Shown piece after piece: positions 56,093 to 64,000 of a DNA stretch of 64,000 bases. Source of the stretch: Flectonema sp. DT1601 (Eukaryota > Euglenozoa > Diplonemea > Diplonemida > Diplonemidae). The position numbers and the translations under genes are program-made. Under the pieces are notes generated by a model. The model ran no database searches. It saw only the letters and a program-made list of their open reading frames with translations, and was not told the DNA's origin. Every line of letters starts with the position of its first letter. Within the stretch, counting starts at the first letter, position 1. The stretch lies in assembly GCA_964019425.1 (NCBI GenBank), contig OZ025812.1, forward strand, positions 675,027 through 739,026, in the 5' to 3' direction.

Positions 56093-56329
56093 AGGACAGT
56101 GAGAGGTAGAATGAACTCTCCTCCTTGTGTCCAATCCTGATTATTTTTTGTTGAACTGGTAGTGTTACCTCAGTTTGCTACTCTCGTATCTGTGTTGTGT
56201 TAACTCATGTAAGTGATCTTAACTCCTGTTAAATAAAAAAAAAAAAAAAAAAAAAGAAATTAAAAAAGAAGAATTTTCAAATGAAGTTATATCAACCCCT
56301 GCCACCCATTATGATCAATTCCGCTTGTT

Positions 56330-57160
56330 TTTTTTTTTTCTTTCTTTCTTTTCTTCAAATATAAAAAAAAAATTAAAAAATATAAAAGATGAAACAATGT
56401 TATCATTGTTTTTTTTATCGATCGACTATGTCGATTACTTCCAGTTTTCCGTCCTGGTCAAGACGCTAAACTGATTGTTTTTTTTTTTTTTTTAAAAAAT
56501 TAATAAAAAGAATATTAAAAAAAAAAAAAAAAAAATAAACAATGTTATCATTGTTTTTTTTTTATCGATCGACTATGTCGATCACTTTCTATTTTCCGTC
56601 CTGGTCAAGACGCTAAACTGATTGTTTTTTTTTTTTTTTCAAAATTAATAAAAAAGAATATAAAAAAAATAAAAAAAAAAAGAATAAACAATGTTATCAT
56701 TGTTTTTTTTTATCGTTCGACTTTGTCGACTAATTTCTATTTTCCGTTTCTTTTCTTTAAAGAATAAATAAAAAGAATTTAAAATAAAAAAAAAGAATAA
56801 ACAATGTTATCATTGTTTTTTTTATCGATCGACTATGTCGATCACTTTCTATTTTCCGTCCTGGTCAAGACGCTAAACTGATTGTTTTTTTTTTCAAAAT
56901 TAATAAAAAAGAATATAAAAAAAATAAAAAAAAAAAGAATAAACAATGTTATCATTGTTTTTTTTTATTGTTCGACTTTGTTGACTAATTTCTATTTTCC
57001 GTTTTTTTTCTTTAAAAAATAAATAAAAAGAATTTAAAATAAAAAAAAAGAATAAACAATGTTATCATTGTTTTTTTTATCGATCAACTATGTCGATTAA
57101 TTTCTATTTTCCGTCCTGATTGAGACGCTAAACTGATTGTTTCCTTTTTTTAAATAATAA

Positions 57161-57199
<39 letters not shown>

Positions 57200-58380
57200 A
57201 TCTCCCTGCTATCCCTCATATCCCCACAATAATATTATACCTTTTCATTTTCTCTTTCCTTTTCTGGTCTTTTTTTTTCTTTTTTTTTCCTTTTTCATAC
57301 AACGTTTTTTATTTATATATATCAGTCATTCCTTTTTTTTGCGAACAAAAAACACCATTTTCTCACCGCCTGAGCAAGGTTACACGATATGTTACTTTTG
57401 CTCGATTTTTTATTTTTTGGAATCGGGGAGGGTGCGATCTGTAAAATTAGGCATAGGGATATACTTTTAAACATGGTAAGTGCTGCTAAAAAGAGATAAA
57501 CGTCTCTTTGCAAGATTTCCTTGGTACTACTCAATGATAAATATTAATCCCAGACCTGGAATGGAAAGATCGAGAAAATCTGAGTAAAAAACACCCCTAA
57601 TTTTTTTTTTTAACTATTTTTTTTTCCTTCTCCCGAACCCAGGAGATATGCACCTTTTTGCTAACTAATCAACCCTAGTAGCAATTATGTAAGGAAAATG
57701 TTGCATCTATATAAAGAAAGTGTTTTCATTAAGTATCAAAGTAGGTCCAAAAAGACGGGTAGTAACAATCTGCCTCACCGGCACATGCTGAGTACTCTTT
57801 AATATATTTTTGCTCGATTATTTTTTCTCTGAATCCCGCTGGGTCAGCAGTGTAAAATTAGACCCTTCGATTAATTTTTAGTTTTGGTACTTGTCCACGG
57901 CTGAGCTGATTTAGTAAACCACAAAATCTCTTTTCTCAATTCGGGAGACAAGTATGTAATGCCAACCTCCCGATTTCGGACGGAAATGAACCCAACGATG
58001 CAGCGCATTAAAATGCCGCTTCGATCGAAATTTTTACAATTTTTTTTTGAAAATTTTTTTCAGTGTCCAGAATTTGTTCGCAAAAAAAAGGAATGACTGA
58101 TATATATTTTTTTTTTTTTTCATGTTTGATTATTTCCTCTTCATTTTTTTTTTTTTCTTTTCTTTTCTTTCTTTTTATTTTTTTTTTTTCTCTGCCTCTC
58201 TCTTAATTCTGTTCGTTTCTTTGAAACGAAAATTCAATTGAATATTATTCCTTGGTCAGCAACCATCATTGTCGCCCTTTGGGCCTGTTAAAAAAAATAA
58301 AAATAAAAAGAAAGTTTACATCGGGAATAGGGCAGGAGCCAAAAGCTCCCAGTCCGTTACTTCCCACTTTATCGAAATTC
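56330..58380. repeat. Family A repeat, copy 2 (fixed end right), long
   Basis: In the reverse orientation to copy 1, it carries six hairpin units (56391-57135, keyed on ACAATGTTATCATTGT), the GAGCATCTCCCTGCTATCCC block, a nested transposon (57323-58099), the rest of family A and the fixed end CCCACTTTATCGAAATTC at 58380. With copy 1 it forms an inverted pair around 53303-56330. Confidence 0.9.
57323..58099. mobile_element. Nested 777-bp DNA transposon with 27-bp terminal inverted repeats
   Basis: Both ends read inward CAGTCATTCCTTTTTTTTGC followed by GAACAAA, a perfect inverted repeat. The flanks are TATATAT on both sides, and the related family A copies show an uninterrupted TATAAATA at this point. 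TA-target insertion as in Tc1/mariner-like elements is likely. No transposase frame is visible, so it is non-autonomous. Confidence 0.88.
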
Positions 58381-59318
58381 TCTTCTCCTTCCGTGAGGGT
58401 GCCTGCTGGTTCTACGGCGGCATCATGTTCTTCGTTGGTGAGGCTGTCTGCTGGTTCATCGGAGGTATCACGCACTTCCTTGGTGAAGGTGTCTGCTAGT
58501 TCTCCGGAGGCATGCTCCCCTTCCATGTGGGTGTTAGCTGGTTCTTCGGAGGAATCGAGTCCTACTTTCTCCGGAGGGTCTGTAGCTTCCTGGGCCACCT
58601 CCGAAACAGATGTCTTCGGCTTCTTCAATGGTACGGGCTCGTCTTGTGAGTCTGAGCCAGGGGACCATTGCTTCTTATTCTTCGGGCTGGCCGTTGACCT
58701 CGGGCTTCCATCAGGGTCGGCTGCGGTAAGCGATGGACGGTCTGCCTCAGCTTTCGGTTTTTTGGCAGAGGTGGATTCTGCCTGCGGATCAGAGTCAGGT
58801 GATCTCGGCTTCTTGCTCTGCTGGACTGGCTTCGCCGGCGTTTCTTCTGGACCCGTCACCCGCTCCGGGGTCAGGCTCACTCCCAACTCTCTTTCCAGGT
58901 CCGTGACTCGTCTCTGCACATCCGTCAGTGAGTAACATTCTTGGGAGGACGCCTCCTCAGCCTTAAACTGCGCACAGTTGTTGTTGACATTCGGCTGGTC
59001 AAGAAAGCTCCATGTGGCCGGTACAGCTCCAACAAGTCTCGTCCGTGACGTCACGCTCCATGCGCTCATGTCTCCTCTGCAGCTCCAGGTGGTGTTCCTA
59101 TTCCGCTGACTCACCTCCTGGATTCCCTTGAGGGCGGCGTAGTAAGAGGCCGATCCGAGGTCTGCGGTGTCGAGTGTCGCGACCCAGCTAGCCGTCAGTT
59201 TGTGTAGGAGCGTGTCTAACAGGCAGGCAGCCGCTCCCGTCTTCCCGGTGGCCGAGTTCTTGTGACTGGCGAAGAAAAGGCACATGCGAGGAGAGTCCTG
59301 CTGGGGTCCTCCTGCCAT
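58381..59318 (-). pseudogene. C-terminal part of the USP/viroplasmin ORF
   Basis: GC-rich coding sequence on the minus strand. It begins with a region that looks weakly like an RNase H fold (CLFFASHKNSATGKTGAAAC), then a long Pro/Ser/Glu/Lys-rich tail with repeated acidic blocks (EEPANTH, GELADTFTKE, DEPADSLTNE, VEPAGTLTEG). It is truncated at family A copy 2. It belongs with 59319-61054. The element type is unknown. Confidence 0.6.
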
Positions 59319-59554
59319 GTGGTCCCACCAATACAGAGAGGCTTCTTCCCGCGAGTCGAAGGCCTTGTACTGGTTTTTGCTTTACCCGTTCACCATCGAG
59401 CTCGCTTCCCGCCAGCAGTCGTACAGACCCGTCTTTCGGCCCCTGACCACTGCGTACCATTTGTCACCTGGCGGTGGTGTGACTACAGGTCCCCCTTTCG
59501 GAGGGTTGTATCTCTCCACGAATCGCTGGGCTGACTCCCGCAGGACGAATCTTT
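59319..59554 (-). pseudogene. Second viroplasmin-like domain region
   Basis: KWYAVVRGRKTGLYDCWREA matches the start of the RNase H1 N-terminal / caulimovirus viroplasmin domain (WYAVxxGRxxGIYxxWxEC), which binds RNA-DNA hybrids. It follows a Pro-rich linker. The broken coding region continues on both sides. Confidence 0.7.
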
Positions 59555-60086
59555 TGGGCAGCAAGAAGGAAAGTAGTTAAGTACTTCTGGGTGTTTGGCA
59601 TCACCCCCCATAGTGAGCAAGTACAACAGGTAGCATTGGTAGTCTGTTGATCCTGAGTGATCCCAGCTACAGTTTTGTTTTTCTTTCTTTTTTTTAGAAG
59701 AAGATCAGGACATCCTAGCACTGCTGGATAGTTGCTGAATGCAGGGCCTGCCTGTGGCATTATAATAACAGGCTAAGTCATTTGTAGTTCATAGTTTACC
59801 TTTGATTTTATAACTTCACACAGGGTACTATGAACGATGAGAGATCCAGTGGGATCACTCAGGGTCTAGTAGAGACCACCAATGTTGTGCGTTGATAGGC
59901 AAGGTGACCAACCTTGACATTCTTTCTTTTCTCTCCTGTTGTGACAAACACAAAATACACACACAGCTTACAGTGTGTTCTTTGTGTATGTTTTCTTCAG
60001 GTGTGAGTAGTTTTTTTGTTCTTGCTCTTCAGGGAGGGCCTTAGCCAAAAGCTAACAGTCCAAATCTCACCTGGTAAACTCAACTC
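59555..60086 (-). repeat. Repeat R1, copy 2, inside the first viroplasmin-like domain
   Basis: It is nearly identical to 53999-54533, with GTGAGA at one end and a pyrimidine-rich TTCTTGCTGCCC at the other. The coding sequence on its two sides looks like the two halves of one viroplasmin-like domain, so it arrived in, or was spliced from, a coding region. No clear target duplication is visible here. Confidence 0.85.
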
Positions 60087-61054
60087 TGGACGGCGCCCCT
60101 ATAGTTGGACACCTCCCTCTTCGTTTCCTCCCATGTGGTGTACACTCCTGGGGATCTGCCTTCCGCGACTCCGTAGTAGAAGGTTGGTTTCCTGTCAAAG
60201 GGTGCTGGTTTCCATCTTGATTTCGGTGCGCCGGAGGAAGGTTGTTCTCGTCTCAAGTACAGGGCGACACAGGGACTCAGTTGGGTGACTTCCGATGTGT
60301 AAATTCTTTCGGTCGAGTCATCCTGAATCAGCCATCCCCCCCTTCCGTTTCTCGTGTACGATACATAATGACCCGAAGACTCGCTGTGTCTGGTGTGTTG
60401 GATCACTCCAGTCAGGGTGTACAGGCGGCTCGAAGTGTCTACGAAGGATGCCGGTATGCTGACCTTTTCTTTGGCTTCGGGATCTCCGAAATGTCCCTCG
60501 TTGAATCCAAAGAACAGTGATCGGGCTAACTCGTCTACCGATGTAGTGACCGTCGCTGAGCTCGACTTGCAAATCGGGCAGACAAAGTCCGCCGGGCTGG
60601 TCGACGTTGTAGCACAGGCTGCGGCTTGCGTTTGGCCAGGGTTCAGTCGGAGGATGGGTGTTCTATTCCGTTTCGTGTGTGTGTCTTCACAGACTCGACA
60701 CGTGCGGGGCTGCGTTACAGTCGACTGGTGGTGCTCCCATCTCCTCGATCGCTTCGAGCAGCTGTGACAGTGCGTGTTCAGCTTCTGATTGTCCTGGTCC
60801 GCAGCGTGGTTTCACCCACTCCCATAGTTTCTTCGCAGCGGAACCAGACCCTGAACGCTTCAGTTCCCGCAGATTGCATAAGACACAGGCTGCCAGGTGT
60901 TCAGACGATTTGCTGCAATCTGGTAGAGGCATGCCCTTGCATAGGCACTGGAGCGCTGCGTTCAGAATATAGCAGGAGTTCCCGAGATTCTGAATCCCTC
61001 CAGACCTGCTTCAAATGGTACGAAGGGAGGATGTAGGTACTCTGGGACCCCACC
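60087..61054 (-). pseudogene. Ubiquitin-specific protease (USP) domain plus first viroplasmin-like domain, element-borne
   Basis: The Cys box GIQNLGNSCYILNAALQC is near 61000-60945 (cf. GLxNLGNTCYxNAxLQxL in host USPs), a QSEAEHALSQLLEAI segment fits the QxDAxEF box, and the His box SGHYVSYTRNGRGGWLIQDD is near 60390. CPICKS is a zinc-binding half. FYYGVAEGRSPGVYTTWEET then starts a viroplasmin-like domain. The region is broken and embedded among repeats. It does not look like a host gene because of its GC content and surroundings. I cannot name the element family. Confidence 0.75.
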
Positions 61055-61357
61055 TGTATTTATGTATATTTTTTTTTTTTTTTTTTTTCATGTTTGATTA
61101 TTTCCTCTTCATATTTTTTTTTTCTTTCTTTCTTTTCTTTCTTCTTTTTTTTTTTTTTTTTTTTTCTCTGCCTCTCTCTTAATTCTGTTCGTTTCTTTGA
61201 AACGAAAATTCATTTGAATATTATTCCTTGGTCAGCAACCATCATTGTCGCCCTTTGGGCCTGTTAAAAAAAATAAAAAATAAAAAGAAAGTTTACATCG
61301 GGAATAGGGCAGGAGCCAAAAGCTCCCAGTCCGTTACTTCCCACTTTATCGAAATTC
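61055..61357. repeat. Family A repeat, copy 3 (fixed end right), about 300 bp
   Basis: It runs from TATTTATGTATATTTTT to the fixed end TTATCGAAATTC and lacks the hairpin units. Its variable end falls at nearly the same place as that of copy 5. Confidence 0.9.
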
Positions 61358-61680
61358 AGCTTTCGCTGCTGCCGTAACCGATGTCTCGTCCTGTCCGGCG
61401 TCCCGTTCTAGTTCTCGACACTCGGGGTTCGAAGACTGCGCGTTCTCCGGGGCACCTCCTGGATCATTGCAACAGGAAGAGAGCCTCGGGTAGTATGGAT
61501 ACCCGCGCTGGTGCTGAACTCCCGGGGTTCATGTACTGTTGGTCGGTGATCGGCATTACGAGGTGTCTTAGGCCTACGTGGATCGGGACCTCGTCTGCGT
61601 GCATCAAAGATTCCATCACTATTTCGGTCGGGTCCGCGTCCATCTCGGGGTATAACAGTTCCCTTGGCGTTTCCAGCGTT
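61358..61680 (-). pseudogene. Coding fragment between inverted family A copies
   Basis: Part of a minus-strand frame here reads LETPRELLYPEMDADPTEIV and MESLMHADEVPIHVGLRHLV, GC-rich like the USP region. It may be an upstream piece of the same element gene, cut off by family A copies on both sides. The function is unknown. Confidence 0.45.
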
Positions 61681-61798
61681 ATTTCGATAAAGTGGGAAGT
61701 AACGGACTGGGAGCTTTTGGCTCCTGCCCTATTCCCGATGTAAACTTTCTTTTTATTTTTTATTTTTTTTAACAGGCCCAAAGGGCGACAATGATGGT
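61681..61798. repeat. Family A copy 4 (118 bp, fixed end left)
   Basis: It starts ATTTCGATAAAGTGGGAAG and stops after GGGCGACAATGATGGT, where copy 5 begins. Confidence 0.9.
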
Positions 61799-62097
61799 GA
61801 ATTTCGATAAAGTGGGAAGTAACGGACTGGGAGCTTTTGGCTCCTGCCCTATTCCCGATGTAAACTTTCTTTTTATTTTTATTTTTTTTTAACAGGCCCA
61901 AAGGGCGACAATGATGGTTGCTGACCAAGGAATAATATTCAAATGAATTTTCGTTTCAAAGAAACGAACAGAATTAAGAGAGAGGCAGAGAAAAAAAAGA
62001 AAAAAAAGAAAGAAAAGAAAAAAGAAAAAAAATATGAAGAGGAAATAATCAAACATGAAAAAAAAAAAAAAAAAAAAAATATATAAATAAAAAAAAA
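61799..62097. repeat. Family A copy 5 (299 bp, fixed end left)
   Basis: It runs from GAATTTCGATAAAGTGGGAA to the A tract and ATATATAAATA, then joins copy 6 directly. Confidence 0.9.
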
Positions 62098-62498
62098 GAA
62101 TTTCGATTAAGTGGGAAGTAACGGACTGGGAGCTTTTGGCTCCTGCCCTATTCCCGATGTAAACTTTCTTTTTATTTTTTTTTATTTTTTAACAGGCCCA
62201 AAGGGCGACAATGATGGTTGCTGACCAAGGAATAATATTCAAATGAATTTTCGTTTCAAAGAAACGAACAGAATTAAGAGAGAGGTAGAGAAAAAAAAAA
62301 AAAGAAAAAAAAAGAAAGAATAGAAAAAAAATATGAAGAGGAAATAATCAAACATGAAAAAAAAAAAAAAAATAAAAATAAAAAATAAATAAAAAACGTT
62401 GTATGAAAAAGGAAAAAAAGAAAAAAAAAGACCAGAAAAGGAAAGAGAAAATGAAAAGGTATAATATTATTGTGGGGATATGAGGATAGCAGGGAGAT

Positions 62499-62534
<36 letters not shown>

Positions 62535-62932
62535 TTATTATTTAAAAAAAGGAAACAATCAGTTTAGCGTCTCGATCAGGACGGAAAATAGAAATTAATC
62601 GACATAGTCGATCGATAGAAAAAAAACAATGATAACATTGTTTAATCTTTTTTTTTTTTTTTTTTTTTTTTTAAATCCTTTTAATTATTTTAAAGAAAAA
62701 ACAATCAGTTTAGCGTCTTGACCAGGACGGAAAATAGAAAGTAATCGACATAGTCGATCGATAAAAAAAAAAACAATGATAACATTGTTTATTCCTTTTT
62801 TTTTTTTTTTTTTTTTTATTCTTTTTATTTATTTATAAAGAAAAAACAATCAGTTTAGCGTCCTGACCAGGACGGAAAATTGAAAGTGATCGACATAGTC
62901 GATCGATAAAAAAACAATGATAACATTGTTTA

Positions 62933-62963
<31 letters not shown>

Positions 62964-63737
62964 CTTTTAATTATTTTTTAAAGAAAAAACAATCAGTTTA
63001 GCGTCTTGACCAGGACGGAAAATAGAAAGTGATCGACATAGTCGATCGATAAAAAAACAATGATAACATTGTTTATTCTTTTTTTTTTTTTTTTTTTTTT
63101 AATCCTTTTTATTATTTTAAAGAAAAAACAATCAGTTTAGCGTCTTGACCAGGACGGAAAATAGAAAGTGATCGACATAGTCGATCGATAAAAAAACAAT
63201 GATAACATTGTTTATTCTTTTTTTTTTTTTTTTTTTTAAATTCTTTTTATTTATTTTTAAAGAAAAAAACGGAAAATAAAAATTAGTCGACAAAGTCGAA
63301 CGATAAAAAAAAAACAATGATAACATTGTTTATTCTTTTTTTTTTGTTTTTTTTTATATTCTTTTTTATTAATTTTGAAAAAAAAAACAATCAGTTTAGC
63401 GTCTTGACCAGGACGGAAAATAGAAAGTAATCGACATAGTCGATCGATAAAAAAAAACAATGATAACATTGTTTACTCTTTTTTTTTTTTTTTTTTTTTT
63501 TAAATTCTTTTTATTTATTTTTTAAAAAGAAAAAAAAACGGAAAATAGAAATTAGTCAACAAAGTCGAACGATAAAAAAAAAAACAATGATAACATTGTT
63601 TATTCTTTTTTTTTTATTTTTTTTTAAATTCTTTTTTATTAATTTTGAAAAAAAAAACAATCAGTTTAGCGTCTTGACCAGGACGGAAAATAGAAAGTGA
63701 TCGACATAGTCGATCGATAAAAAAACAATGATAAGTT
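62098..63737. repeat. Family A copy 6 with nine hairpin units
   Basis: It contains the fixed end (with one change, CGATTAAG), the purine tract and the GGGATATGAGGATAGCAGGG block. From about 62560, nine units of 115-150 bp follow, each with CAGTTTAGCGTCTTGACCAG (in most), TCGACATAGTCGATCGAT and AACAATGATAACATTGTT. It stops in mid-unit where copy 7 begins. Confidence 0.92.
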
Positions 63738-64000
63738 TTTCGATAAAGTGGGAAGTAACGGACTGGGAGCTTTTGGCTCCTGCCCTATTCCCGATGTAAA
63801 CTTTCTTTTTATTTTTTATTTTTTTTAACAGGCCCAAAGGGCGACAATGATGGTTGCTGACCAAGGAATAATATTCAAATGAATTTTCGTTTCAAAGAAA
63901 CGAACAGAATTAAGAGAGAGGCAGAGAAAAAAAGAAATAAAAGAAAGAAAAGAAAAAAGAAAAAAAAAAATGAAGAGGAAATAATCAAACATGAAAAAAA
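63738..64000. repeat. Family A copy 7, running off the window
   Basis: It starts TTTCGATAAAGTGGGAAGTA, and the window ends inside the purine/A tract that follows AATAATCAAACATG. Confidence 0.9.

Noticed and set aside
53999-60086. R1 copies as the two LTRs of one retroelement
   Set aside because: Although near-identical and in the same orientation about 5 kb apart, they lack TG...CA ends, no primer-binding site or polypurine tract adjoins them, and no gag-pol lies between. Copy 2 sits inside another coding region.

Overview
The window is nuclear DNA of a eukaryote. Its genes are split by short GT-AG introns (about 45-250 bp, many carrying long T runs just before the acceptor). It carries mTOR, N-myristoyltransferase, a ubiquitin-eS27 fusion, an Atg18/WIPI protein, a choline transporter-like protein and a KIF-binding protein. 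The phosphatidylserine decarboxylase has the C2/EF-hand form known from fungi, plants and protists and not from animals, so a unicellular lineage is more likely than an animal; I cannot name it. Homopolymer A and T tracts of 10-40 bases are everywhere.

Layout. Positions 1-46,060 hold about 18 host genes, all on the minus strand: an ENPP/alkaline phosphatase fusion, PSD, a rhomboid-like membrane protein, mTOR, two small unknown genes, NMT, ubiquitin-eS27, a PPR protein, KIFBP, ATPAF2, WIPI, an SLC44 choline transporter-like protein, a PRL (PTP4A) phosphatase, two unknown proteins, a second rhomboid-like protein and ALKBH7. Spacers hold short inverted-repeat elements, SINE-like repeats and one decayed large-subunit rRNA fragment. 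Many start codons lie 3-17 nt after a pyrimidine-rich AG. Together with the single-strand layout this suggests polycistronic transcription with spliced-leader addition, as in euglenozoans or dinoflagellates, though this is an inference.

Positions 46,300-64,000 are a graveyard of mobile DNA, richer in G+C inside the coding parts. It contains a LINE (reverse transcriptase, RNase H, zinc knuckle), a hAT transposase, a GC-rich broken reading region with a ubiquitin-specific-protease fold followed by two viroplasmin-like (RNase H1 N-terminal) domains, a 0.53-kb repeat present twice with intron-like ends, a nested 0.78-kb inverted-repeat transposon, and at least seven copies of one repeat family (here 'family A'). 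Family A shares one fixed end and has a variable other end. Its long copies carry arrays of hairpin-forming units. The last four copies are packed head to tail up to the window edge.

Functional themes: phosphate and nucleotide handling at the cell surface (ENPP-ALP), phospholipid synthesis (choline transport, PSD), nutrient signalling and autophagy (mTOR, WIPI), lipid-anchored proteins (NMT, a PSD carrying a myristoylation signal, a CaaX-ended PRL) and mitochondria (ATPAF2, ALKBH7, PPR, a twin-CX3C protein). No operon-like functional link is proven.
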